A DNA stretch of 64,000 bases, from NCBI GenBank assembly GCA_963840925.1, contig CAWJAY010000057.1, forward strand, positions 62,001 through 126,000, read 5' to 3'. The DNA comes from DATAOG01 sp963840925 (GTDB lineage Bacteria; Pseudomonadota; Alphaproteobacteria; Geminicoccales; Geminicoccaceae). Both the position numbers and the translations under genes were made by a program. A model generated the notes under the pieces. That model did no database searches. It was not told the DNA's origin and was given only the letters and a program-made list of their open reading frames with translations. Below are positions 52,194 to 61,771 of the stretch, piece after piece. The stretch's first letter is position 1, and every line of letters starts with the position of its first letter.

Positions 52194-52847
52194 CTAGACG
52201 CCGACCTCCGGAAACGGCCGCGGCAACCCGGCGCGCCGGGCGGCGATGTTCGCCTGGAGCTTGAGGAGCTTGACCCTGTTCTGCTGCGCCAGGACCGTCG
52301 AGGCAGGGGACTCAGCCGGCAGCTCCGCGAGCTGGGCTTCGGCCTCGGTCGCGGCGTTGAGCGCGGTCTGGTAGTCGACCGCCGCTGTCTCCTCCTGCTG
52401 CAGCTCGGTTTCCTCGGCGGTCTTCTCCGCTGCGCGGGCCGTGCGGATCTCCTCGATGGTCGTGCCGGTCGCCTGAACCTGCTCGCCGAGCGCCACCAGC
52501 GCCTCGTCGAGCTGGCTGTCGGCGGCGAGATCGACACTGTCCAAGGTGCCATCGCGCTGGAGGACGAATTTGGTCTCGGTATTGGAGAGGAGCTGGCCGA
52601 GGTGCTCCAGCACGTAAACTCTGTCGGGGTTGGGCAGGGTCTCCATCTGCTGGTAGACCTGCTGGTATCCGTCCTCGGACTTGCGATAGACCTTGACGAG
52701 GTACCGTTCCTTGGTGCGGAACGGTACGCCATTGACGGTCGTCCCGGGCTGTGCGTCAGAGGGTAGCTCGCTGACCTTGATTTCCGCCGAGCAGGCGCCA
52801 AGCAGCGCCGCCAGGGCAAGGGCTACTGAAACTCTCGCCAAAGACAT
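52194..52847 (-). CDS. Hypothetical lipoprotein
   Basis: A 217-residue protein with a clear lipoprotein signal: MSLARVSVALALAALLGAC with lipobox LGAC at residues 16-19. The mature part has a beta-rich N-terminal section (VPFRTKERYLVKVYRKSEDG) and a long helical section (about 110-190) rich in Glu/Ala/Gln that could form a coiled coil. No family recognised. It overlaps the 3' end of the preceding lipoprotein gene by 25 bp, so both are probably co-expressed in one envelope-associated unit. Confidence 0.8.
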   Translation of the reverse strand: MSLARVSVALALAALLGACSAEIKVSELPSDAQPGTTVNGVPFRTKERYLVKVYRKSEDGYQQVYQQMETLPNPDRVYVLEHLGQLLSNTETKFVLQRDGTLDSVDLAADSQLDEALVALGEQVQATGTTIEEIRTARAAEKTAEETELQQEETAAVDYQTALNAATEAEAQLAELPAESPASTVLAQQNRVKLLKLQANIAARRAGLPRPFPEVGV

Positions 52848-54445
52848 GCCTCCGCTGAGGTCGGGCCTGCGCCGGGCCGGTCGAGCACGATCACGAACTC
52901 CGGTGCCGTCGCGCCGTCGCCGAAGTACCAGCCCCGGCCGCCCTCGATCGATTCGTGGATGCAGCTGGCCGGTACGCGCTTCACGGTCAGGGGCAGCAAT
53001 CGTGCCGCGGCTGGCGCCGAGCGCGCGCCTGCGACCAGCGCCTCGGCGGTCTGGGCGATTTCGGCCTTCAGGCGCTCGGCCTCCGCCCGCGCCCGGCCAT
53101 AGTCTTCGCTCTGGGGCGGGATGTCGTCGAGCACGGAGCTTTCGATTTTGTCGAGGCGTTCATATTCTCGCCTCTTGTAAGCCGTCTCCGCGATTTGCCG
53201 GCGCCATTCCCGGATCTCGGCATCCTTGCCGGGATCCCCGAAGGCAGCGTTGGTCATGTCCTGCAAGGCTTTGTTCTCGATCCGTCGGTCGAGATAGGCG
53301 ATGTGCCGCCCGCGCCATTTGTCGGTCTCTAGAGCCGCGACCGCCTGAAGCCCCGCCGCCACCCGCTTCGCCCGCGCTAGCGCCTCAATTGGCGCCGCCG
53401 GCAGCCGATTCCAATCCGCCGGGTCGAGCGTCCGTTCCACGATCTGCATGGCCACAAGGGCTGCCCACCACCGCATCACTTCAGGAACCGTGGGGGCGAC
53501 CTTCGTATCAGCGAGTTCTCGACGAAGGAGGTACAGGCGGTTATCGTCGTTATCGACCGGTTGGACACCTGCTCTGGCGGCCTCGACCAGCCTACGCCCC
53601 GCTGCGGCGTCCGCTTCGTCGATGATTGCCCTCAGCCTGTCCTTGAACACTGCTCTCGCGCTGGCATCCCCGGCTGATGGCGCCGAGGTGTCCGGCAGCT
53701 GCTTATCAAGAATAGCCTTCAGCGTCTTGACTAAATCTTCGCCCACGCCCCGAATGTCCGCCGCTGCCCCGAGCAGACACGCACGCTCGTTTCGGTCCAG
53801 ATAGTGCAGGCTGGTGAATATCTCGCCACGGTCGGGCTTTGCTTTATCGGAGTCCATCTCTCCTCTAGGGTCAAAGAATTCACCCTCAATCCGAGTTTGG
53901 AGCGCCGTCCGCGCTGCCGATGAGCAGGTTTCCTCTGAAGTCCGATCGCGCAATACGCTTGGCGTGCCTCGGTAGGTTCGTCCAGGCAGTCGATCAAGGT
54001 GTCCGTTGGCCGGGACGGATTGAGAGCCCTCACCGGAGAGGCGACTTTGGCCACAGTACCGACCGTGGTCAGAATGAACGAGAACAACGCCTTAACGGTC
54101 GGGACGATCTGATCGGTGAGCTTGTTCGAGGCGCTGATCAGTTCGCCGTCCGGCCCTAGATCCATGTTAAACGTCACCGCCGAGGTGATCACCGGGCTGA
54201 GCCGGAGCGCATAGCGCTGTGACGGATCGGGCACACTGCCAACCTTCAGCGTGTAGCGAGCCGGCGTCGCCGAATTCATCACGGGTCAGCGTGTATTCCG
54301 GCTGCGTCATAACATAGGGGATACCCCCGGACTTCGCCTTGGCCAGGCTGCCGTCAAAGTCGAGCTTCTCGCCCATGTAGGTACTGCAGCTGCCGAGTGG
54401 GACTATAAGGACAATCAAGACCGAAGGTGCCAATCTCTTGCTCAT
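52823..54445 (-). pseudogene. Hypothetical large lipoprotein, split by two frameshifts
   Basis: Three frames join into one protein of about 540 residues. Part 1 (from ATG 54445): MSKRLAPSVLIVLIVPLGSC, a lipobox, then YVMTQPEYTLTRDEF. A surplus G near 54268-54273 must be dropped to continue with TPARYTLKVGSVPDPSQRYA and VTFNMDLGPDGELISASNKL. A second shift near 53945-53975 leads to RDRTSEETCSSAARTAL and the long C-terminal part ending at 52823. The two shifts cancel, giving an exact multiple of three. The family is not recognised. Downstream overlaps another lipoprotein gene. Confidence 0.65.
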
Positions 54446-54665
54446 TCCGGTATACCTGCTCCCTCCATCGGAATCGGACCTAACTGGCCTCAGTCGGGAC
54501 TTACTCTGGGTTGCAAACTATGGTCCTATGGCCCTGGTTGTCAACTCCTGCATCGGCCCCAGCTGGCGACGACACCCTGGCTCTCGGCCAGATTTCGCCC
54601 TATCCTCGGCTTGGAGCCCGCGATGACATCCACGCGGCCGCTCGGAGAGGTCGGAGGTTAGACTG

Positions 54666-54989
54666 GTGTGCAGCCTGTGCGGCGTGATCGGCGGCGGGAC
54701 GCATTGGACCGATGCCGCGGCCGCGCCCGAGGCGGTCCGAAGGCGTAACGGCCAGCCGACCCGCCGCCAGGAGCGCGCGAGCAGAATCGCGCTCGCCAAT
54801 CGCATCCTTGGACACTACCGCCTGAAGCTCGCCGAGTTCGAGGGCCAAAGCTACGTGCTGCGCGGCGCGACCGGCCGCCAGACGCTGGTGCCGGACCTGG
54901 TCAGCCTGTGGGCCGCGGCCGAGAAGCTCGCCGGCCGCACCTGCGACCCGCTCGAGCCTCAGCTGCTCGAAGCCCTCGAGCGCAGCTGA
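54666..54989 (+). CDS. Small hypothetical protein with N-terminal CxxC
   Basis: A 107-residue protein starting at GTG 54666 with MCSLCGVIGGGTHWTDA (C2, C5), then a basic stretch RRRNGQPTRRQERASRIALANRIL and a C-terminal LWAAAEKLAGRTCDPLEPQLLEAL. It matches a small, uncharacterised family commonly found near CobW-type metallochaperones; a CobW gene lies 5.3 kb downstream. The cysteines could bind metal. Function unknown. Confidence 0.7.
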   Translation: MCSLCGVIGGGTHWTDAAAAPEAVRRRNGQPTRRQERASRIALANRILGHYRLKLAEFEGQSYVLRGATGRQTLVPDLVSLWAAAEKLAGRTCDPLEPQLLEALERS

Positions 54990-55047
54990 GGACCCGGCCG
55001 CTGGCCGACGTCGCCTGGCGCTGCTAGGGTCGCTGCAGCTGGATTGC

Positions 55048-58000
55048 GTGGGAAAGGCGTTGGACCTTGGGGCTTGGCTGCGGCAGCTGGGTCTGGAGCG
55101 CTATGCCCAGGCATTCATCGACAACGACATCGCGCCCGCGGTCCTGCCCGAGCTGACCGATCAGGATCTGAAGGAGCTCGGCGTCTCGCTCCGCGACCGC
55201 CGGCTGCTGCTGAAGGCGATCCAGGAGCTGCAGGCTGGCCCGGCCCTGCCCGCCGAGCCGCCGTCCACGCTGCCCCAGCCGGCGCTCCGGGCCGAGGCCG
55301 AGCGGCGTCAGCTGACCGTGATGTTCGTCGATCTGGTCGGCTCGACCGCGCTGTCGGCGCAGCTCGATCCCGAGGACATGGGTCGCGTCATCCGCGCCTA
55401 TCAGGGTAGCTGCACGACGGCGGTCGAGCGCTGGGGCGGCCATGTCGCCAAGTTCATGGGCGATGGCGTGCTGGCCTACTTCGGCTGGCCGCTGGCGCAC
55501 GAGGACGACGCCGAGCGCGCGGTCCGGGCCGGGCTCGCAATCGGCAAAGGGCTCGCCGGGCTCCAGACGCCGGCCGGCGACCCGTTGGCGGCGCGGATCG
55601 GAATCGCGACCGGCCTGGTCATGGTCGGGGAGCTGATCGGCCAGCAGGAGGCGCAGGAGCGGACCGTGGTCGGCGAGACCCCGAACCTCGCCGCCCGTCT
55701 GCAGGCGCTTGCCACCCCCGGCACCGTGGTCATCAGCCAGGCGACCCGGCGCCTGGTCGGCAGCCTGTTCGAGCTCGTCGACCTCGGCCCGCGGCGCCTC
55801 AAGGGCTTCGCCGAGCCGCTCGCGGCATTCCGGGTCGAGGGCGAGGGTCAGGCCGAGGGCCGCTTCGAGGCGCTGCGCGGCGAGCGCGTGACGCCGCTGA
55901 TCGGCCGCGAGCACGAGCTCGCGATCCTGATGGAGCGTTGGAGGTGGGCCAGGGAAGGTGATGGCCAGGTCGTTCTGATCGCGGGCGAGGCCGGAATCGG
56001 CAAGTCGCGCCTGCTGCGGGCGCTGCGGGAGCAGCTCGCCGGCGAGCCGCACGTCGTGCTCAGCCATTTCTGCTCGCCCTACCATACCAACAGCCCGCTC
56101 CACCCGGTCAGCGCCCAGCTGGAGCGGGCTGCCGGCTTCACCGCGGCCGACGGGGCCGAGAAGAAGCTTGCCAAACTCGAGGCGCTGCTCGGTCGAGCGA
56201 CCTCTCAACTCGACGAGGCAGTGCCGTTGATCGGGGCGCTGCTCGGTGTGCCGATGGCGCAGCACTACCCGCCACTCAACCTTGGCCCGCAGCGGCAGAA
56301 GCAGCGCACCCTCGAGGTCCTGGTCGAGCAACTGGCAGGCCTCGCCCGCGAGCGGCCGGTGCTCGAGCTGTACGAGGACCTGCACTGGATCGATCCGTCG
56401 ACGCTGGACCTGCTCGACCTTCTGGTCGACCGGGTCCGCACCCTACCCGCGCTCGTCGTGCTCACCTATCGGTCCGAGTTCAGCCCGCCCTGGATCGGAC
56501 AAGGCCACGTCACGGCTTCGACCATGAACCGCCTCGGCCGTCCCCAAGGTGCGGCGCTGGTCGACCGGGTCACCGACGGCAAGAACCTGCCTGCGCCAGA
56601 TTCTGGACCATATCCTGGTCAGGACGGACGGCGTGCCACTGTTCGTCGAGGAGCTGACCAAGACTATCCTCGAATTGGGCCTGCTGACCGATGCGGGCGA
56701 CCACTATGAGCTCGCCGGGCCCTTGCCGCCGCTCGCGATCCCGGCGACCTTGCACGACTTCCTCATGGCGCGCCTCGACCGCCTCGCGCCGGTCAAGGAG
56801 GTCGCCCAGACCGCCGCCGCGATCGGACGCGAATTCTCGCACGGCCTGCTCGCCGCCGTCTCGCCCATGCCCGAAGCCGCGCTCGACTCTGCCCTCGACC
56901 AGCTGGTCGCATCCGAGCTGATCTTCCGCCGCGGCACGCCGCCCGCTGCTACCTACCGCTTCAAGCACGCCCTGGTTCAGGACACCGCCTACGAATCGCT
57001 GCTCAAGAGCCGGCGCCAGCAATTGCACGCTCGAATCGCCGAGATCCTGGAGAGACGTTTCCGGACACGGTGAAGAGCGAACCGGAGCTGCTCGCCCGTC
57101 ACTACACCGAGGCCGGCAGCGCCGGCAAAGCCGTGACCTACTGGCAGCGCGCGGGCGAAAACGCGCTCCAACGATCGGCCAATCTGGAGGCGACCGCTCA
57201 CCTCGCCAAGGGGCTGGAGGTGCTTCGCGCCGTGCCGGATGGCCCCGAGCGGGCGCAGCGCGAGCTGGACCTGCTGACGACGATGGGGCCCGCCCTGACT
57301 GCCACCAAGGGCTACGCGGCCCCGGAAGCGGGGATTGCCTATCGGCGAGCGCTGGAGCTGTGCCAGGACCTGGGCGACACGACAAAGCAGTTTTCGTCGC
57401 TGCACGGTCTCTGGCACCTTCACTATAACCGAGCTGAGCTCGACGCCGCCAGAAGCCTCGCCGAACAGCTGGTCGACGTCGCCAAAGGTCGACAGGATCC
57501 CGGCCTCGATCTCGCCGCCTACCGGGCGCTCGGTTACACCCTGAACGACCTTGGCGAGCTCGAGGCGTCTCGATCGTGCCTGGAGCGGGTCATCACATCG
57601 TACGATCCCGCAGTTCATGGCGGCTATGCTTTTCGCCATGGCGGCTCCGATCCTGGCGTGGGCTCCTTGTCCATAGGTGCTTGGGGCGTCTGGGCGCTCG
57701 GCTATCCCGATCAGGCCCTTGGTCAAAATGCGGCCGGCCTGGCTCTCGCCCGCAAGCTGGCCCATCCGCTCAGTGAGGCCTGGGCGCTCACTTCTGCGGC
57801 AGCCGTTCATCAGCTACGGGGTGAGCCCAAGGCGGCTCAGGAGCGTGCCGAGGGGCCGTGGAAATCGCTACGGAAAGAGGGTTTGCGCTCTGGATCGACT
57901 GGGCGACCATTCTGCGGGGCTGGGCGCGGGGCGAACAGGAAGCGAGCGCTGAGGCGATCGCCGAAATGCGCAAAGGTATTGACGCCGCACGGGCAACCGG

Positions 58001-58419
58001 AGCCGCTTTGTGGACGCCCTATTGGCTGGCCTTGTTGGCGAGCGTCCATGGCCGGCTTGGTCAGGCGCAGGAGGGGCTGGTCGCAATCGCCGAAGCGCTG
58101 ACCTCGGTGGCCTGGACCGGCGAGCGGTTCTGGGAGGCCGAGCTCCAGCGTCTCAAGGGCCAACTGCTCCTGCAAGCCGATCCGGCGAACCAACCGGAGG
58201 CCGAAGCCTGCTTCCACCGGGCGATCGAGATCGCGCGCGCTGCAGAAGGCCCGATCGTGGGAACTTCGCGCCGCGACCAGCCTCGCCCGCCTCTGGCGCG
58301 ACCAGGGCAAGCCGGAAGCAGCCCGCGAGCTGCTCAGCCCTCTCTATGACTGGTTCACCGAAGGCTTCGAGACGGCCGACCTGAAGAATGCCAAGGCGCT
58401 GCTCGACGCGCTGGCATGA
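55048..58419 (+). pseudogene. SAM-domain/adenylate cyclase/AAA ATPase/TPR signalling protein, four compensating frameshifts
   Basis: Joined frames give about 1123 residues, the usual size. Order: SAM domain (about 5-65: WLRQLGLERYAQAFIDNDI), class III cyclase (88-260: VMFVDLVGSTALS, FMGDGVLAYFG, ETPNLAARL), AAA/NACHT-like ATPase (Walker A GEAGIGKSR near 312, LYEDLHWIDPST Walker B near 445), then TPR-like helices to the end. Shifts: surplus base near 56595, missing base near 57060, missing G in GGGG 57852-57855, surplus base near 58241. They sum to zero, and sequence on each side matches the family (for example LPAQILDHILVRTDGVPLF, DTVKSEPELLARHYTEAG). GTG start at 55048. Confidence 0.82.
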
Positions 58420-58545
58420 CGGGGATTCGGGCAACCGGCCAGGTTGAAAGATCAACGGGCCTTTATTCATTTCGCCGCTGATCTCGGCCACCCAAGCGAT
58501 TCGTCAAACTCGGCCGCGGCTGTAAAACTGCAGGCAGCCGACCGG

Positions 58546-58557
58546 AAAAGCGCTTTT
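58546..58557. promoter_or_regulatory. 12-bp palindrome upstream of the flavoprotein oxidase gene
   Basis: AAAAGCGCTTTT is a perfect palindrome in the 203-bp gap before the oxidase gene, about 66 bp upstream of its ATG, in otherwise GC-rich DNA. It could be an operator for a local regulator or a short hairpin. No regulator gene is adjacent. Nothing else is evident in 58420-58622. Confidence 0.3.
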
Positions 58558-58622
58558 TGGGCTGTTGCTTGGAAGATTGCGTTGAACATGGGCAAGGCCA
58601 CTAGGTGAACGGGAGACGAGCG

Positions 58623-60038
58623 ATGAGCGAGGTCAGAGTCACGACCAGAACCGGCTCCAGCGCGGGGCTCGAGGCACCAGTCGTCGAAGCCTTCGAGAAG
58701 CAGCTGCGGGGGAAATTGCTGCGTCCTGGCGACCACGGCTACGACGACGCTCGTAAGGTCTGGAATGGCATGATCGACCGATGGCCGGCTTTGATCGCTC
58801 GTTGCGCCGGCGTCGAGGACATCACGGCTTGTGTCGATTTTGCCCGCGACCACGACCTCCTTCTTTCGGTGCGCGGCGGCGGCCATAATGTTGCCGGCAA
58901 CTCGGTCTGCGATGGCGGCCTGGTGGTCGATTTGTCGTCGATGAGGAGTGTCCAGGTCGATCCGAAAACGCGCACGGCCCGAGCCGCGTCGGGCGCCACA
59001 TGGGGCGACTTCGACCGCGAAACTCAAGCCTTTGGCTTGGCGACCACGGGAGGGTTTGTCAGCAGCACGGGCATCGCCGGGCTCACCCTCGGGGGCGGTC
59101 TCGGCTGGCTGATGGGCAACTTCGGCCTGAGCTGCGACAACCTGCTTTCCGTTGAGATGGTCACTGCCGACGGCAGCGTCGTCACGGCGAGCGGTACCGA
59201 GAACGCTGACCTGTTCTGGGCGGTGCGCGGTGGTGGCGGCAACTTCGGGATCGTCTCGGCTTTCGAGTACCGGCTGCACCCGCTGGATCAAGTATTCGGA
59301 GGCCTGTTGATCTACCCCTTCGAGAGGGCAGAGGCGGCCCTGAGGTTCTTCCGTGACTTCGCGATCACAGCCCCCGACGGGCTGACGTCCGCCGCAGGGC
59401 TCTTGACCTCACCGGAGGGTGCCCGGGCGCTCGCGATCGTGCTCGTCTACAGCGGCCCGCTCGAGGAAGGCGCGCGCGTACTCCAGCCGATCAGGGCATT
59501 CGGCCCGCCGAGCGAGGACCACATCGGCGCCATGTCCTACCGGGACGTCCAGACCATGGTCGACGCCACCGTCCCGGCTGGTCGGCGCTACTATTGGAAG
59601 TCGAGCTTTCTCAGTGGCCTCTCCGACGACGGCATCGCGATCCTCGTCGAGCGCTTTGGCGGCGTGCCGTCTCCACAATCGCAGGTATTGATTGAGCGCC
59701 TTGGGGGTGCTGTCAGCCGCGTCGGCAGGGAGGAGACCGTGTTCGACCACCGGGACGCCCCCTTCAACCTTCTGGTCATGTCCGCTTGGTCCAATGTGGC
59801 CGACGACCGGGCTAACCTCGCCTGGGCTCGGGAGACCTGGGAGGCGATGCGGCCCCTGTCGTCGGGAGGTGTCTACGTGAACTACCTCGGCCAAGAGGCT
59901 GACGAAGGCATCGAGCGAATCAAGGCTGCCTATGGCCCGGGAAAGTACGAACGGCTCGTGACGATCAAGTCCAAATACGATCCGCACAATCTTTTTCGGA
60001 TGAACCAAAATATCAAGCCGGCACGGGCGTCACGGTAA
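58623..60038 (+). CDS. FAD-binding oxidoreductase, berberine-bridge-enzyme-like (bicovalent flavin)
   Basis: A 471-residue FAD-binding_4/BBE protein. The two residues for bicovalent flavinylation are both present: His in RGGGHNVAGNS near residue 91 and Cys in NFGLSCDNLLSVE near residue 171. LTLGGGLGWL near 155 and the C-terminal BBE segment KYDPHNLFRMNQNI near 453 are hallmark. Such enzymes oxidise sugars (oligosaccharide/glucooligosaccharide oxidases), alkaloids or aromatic alcohols using O2. No signal peptide is seen, so it is likely cytoplasmic. Substrate unknown; no operon partner. Confidence 0.9.
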   Translation: MSEVRVTTRTGSSAGLEAPVVEAFEKQLRGKLLRPGDHGYDDARKVWNGMIDRWPALIARCAGVEDITACVDFARDHDLLLSVRGGGHNVAGNSVCDGGLVVDLSSMRSVQVDPKTRTARAASGATWGDFDRETQAFGLATTGGFVSSTGIAGLTLGGGLGWLMGNFGLSCDNLLSVEMVTADGSVVTASGTENADLFWAVRGGGGNFGIVSAFEYRLHPLDQVFGGLLIYPFERAEAALRFFRDFAITAPDGLTSAAGLLTSPEGARALAIVLVYSGPLEEGARVLQPIRAFGPPSEDHIGAMSYRDVQTMVDATVPAGRRYYWKSSFLSGLSDDGIAILVERFGGVPSPQSQVLIERLGGAVSRVGREETVFDHRDAPFNLLVMSAWSNVADDRANLAWARETWEAMRPLSSGGVYVNYLGQEADEGIERIKAAYGPGKYERLVTIKSKYDPHNLFRMNQNIKPARASR

Positions 60039-60289
60039 GCCCGACGGGTATGATCCTGGCAAGTGCGGCAAGCGGCTATCCTATGGCTGGGCAGTCACGC
60101 TGGAGTGAGTGCCGCGGAGTTTCGACCTCGCCAACTTGGACCCGGCGGCAAGCGAGCCCAGCCTACGACGCGCGCGCGTCAGTCTGCGGCTGGGTCACTG
60201 AGGCTTCGAGATCGCCGATCGGAATGACGCCAAAACCCCGCTCGACCCGTTGAGATAACGCCGCGCCTGGGGCCGGGAGTTCGTGGAAA

Positions 60290-61351
60290 ATGGCCGACTA
60301 CGGAACGCTGATCCCGGTCAACCTGATCACGGGCTTTCTCGGCTCGGGCAAGACGACGCTGCTCAACCGGCTGCTGAAGGCGCCCGAGCTTGCCAATACC
60401 GCGGTGCTGGTCAACGAGTTCGGCGCGGTCGGGCTCGACCACCTGCTGCTCGAGCGGATCGACGGCGAGACCGTGGTGCTGCAGAGCGGCTGCGTCTGCT
60501 GCACGATCCGCGGCGAGCTCGCGGACGCCATGCGGGCACTTTTGAGCAAGCGCGAACGGGGAGAGGTCCCGCGCTTTGCGCGCCTCGCGATCGAGACCAC
60601 CGGGCTTGCCGACCCGGCGCCGATCGTCTCGACGCTGATCGCCGAGCCGGTGCTCCGCCACCACGTCCGCCTCGGCAACATCATCACCACGGTCGATGCG
60701 CTGAACGGTTTTCTCCACCTTGAGAATAACCCGGAATCGATCCGGCAAGTCGCGGTCGCCGACCGCCTCGTCGTCACGAAGACCGACCTCGCCGATCCCG
60801 ACGCGGCCCGGACGCTCGAGTCGGCGCTCCGCCGGCTCAACCCGACCGCGCCGATCCTGGACGCGTCCGCCGGCCCGCTGGTGCCACACGACCTGATGGC
60901 CAGCGACGTTTACGACCAGGTGGACAAAGGCGCCGAGGTCGCGCGCTGGCTCAGCGAAGCCGCGCACGCACCGCATCCTGGCCACGATCCGAACCGGCAT
61001 GGCGCCGACATCCGGGCCTTTTGCCTCGTCTTCGACCAGCCGCTGGACTGGACCGCGTTCGGCATCTGGCTGACCATGCTGCTGCATGCTCACGGGAACA
61101 ACGTGCTCCGGGTCAAGGGCATCCTTAACGTCCTGGGCCTGGCGGCGCCGGTCGTGATCCACGGCGTCCAGCACGTCGTCCACCCGGCCGCGCATCTGGA
61201 GCGCTGGCCCGACGACGACCACCGCTCGCGAATCGTGTTCATCGTCCGCGGCCTCGACCCGGCCCTGATCGAGCGCTCGCTCGCCGCTTTCCACCGCCAG
61301 GCGAAGGCGCCTGGCGGCGTGAGGACTCTGCGTCTGCTCGCGAGCTTGTAG
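60290..61351 (+). CDS. CobW/COG0523 family GTP-binding metallochaperone
   Basis: A 353-residue G3E GTPase. Walker A ITGFLGSGKTT (residues 13-23), VNEFGAVGLD near 41, metal-binding CxCC motif GCVCCTIRGEL with Cys 68/70/71, ETTGLADPAPI near 102, and NKxD-like TKTDLADPDA near 164. The C-terminal CobW_C domain (about 240-345) includes VLRVKGILN. These proteins deliver zinc or other metals to target enzymes. The final residues RTLRLLASL* are encoded over DNA that on the other strand belongs to a truncated xth gene, suggesting a rearrangement at the 3' end. Confidence 0.9.
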   Translation: MADYGTLIPVNLITGFLGSGKTTLLNRLLKAPELANTAVLVNEFGAVGLDHLLLERIDGETVVLQSGCVCCTIRGELADAMRALLSKRERGEVPRFARLAIETTGLADPAPIVSTLIAEPVLRHHVRLGNIITTVDALNGFLHLENNPESIRQVAVADRLVVTKTDLADPDAARTLESALRRLNPTAPILDASAGPLVPHDLMASDVYDQVDKGAEVARWLSEAAHAPHPGHDPNRHGADIRAFCLVFDQPLDWTAFGIWLTMLLHAHGNNVLRVKGILNVLGLAAPVVIHGVQHVVHPAAHLERWPDDDHRSRIVFIVRGLDPALIERSLAAFHRQAKAPGGVRTLRLLASL

Positions 61352-61707
61352 TCGAACTTCGGACCCGGTTGCGGGTTGCCGTTCGGCAGATAGAGGCTGG
61401 CGATGAGCACTCCGTTGACGGCCGCCTCGATATAGCGGCTCTGCCGGTCCGCGGGGTCCCCGGGCAGCTCGTCCCGGGTCAGGATCGGCTGCACGCGTCG
61501 CCCGAGAATCGCGACCCCGTTCCAGGTTTTCTGGCCCCGCCATACGGCGCGGTAGCCGGCGTCACGGAGACTCGAACTCGGGAAGCTCGCGTCGGTCGAT
61601 TTCAGCTCCTGCAGGCAGACGACATCGGGCGCCGCCGCCTTGAGCCATGCGAGCAGGTTCGGCAGCCGGCGATTGACGTTGTTGACGTTGAACGTCGCGA
61701 TCTTCAT
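61339..61707 (-). pseudogene. xthA: Exodeoxyribonuclease III (xth), 5' fragment
   Basis: From ATG 61707 the frame encodes 123 residues of a normal ExoIII: MKIATFNVNNVNRRLPNLL, the metal-binding Glu in VVCLQELKSTD near residue 34, GVAILGR near 65, and the active-site Tyr/Asn-containing SLYLPNGNPQPG, ending at PKFDYKLA. After that the sequence becomes unrelated (it is the antisense of cobW), although the frame stays open to 61090. About 140 C-terminal residues, including the catalytic Asp-Asn and Asp-His pairs, are missing. The break coincides with the cobW stop codon at 61349-61351. Confidence 0.88.
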
Positions 61708-61771
61708 CGCTCGAGGATACCGGAGGAGCGAGTTGCCGTCCCGGCGAAGGCATGCGCCGCTGCGTCGCCCC

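Noticed and set aside
61090..61338. C-terminal continuation of the ExoIII frame
   Set aside because: The frame is open by chance over antisense cobW; the residues after KFDYKLA have no ExoIII features.
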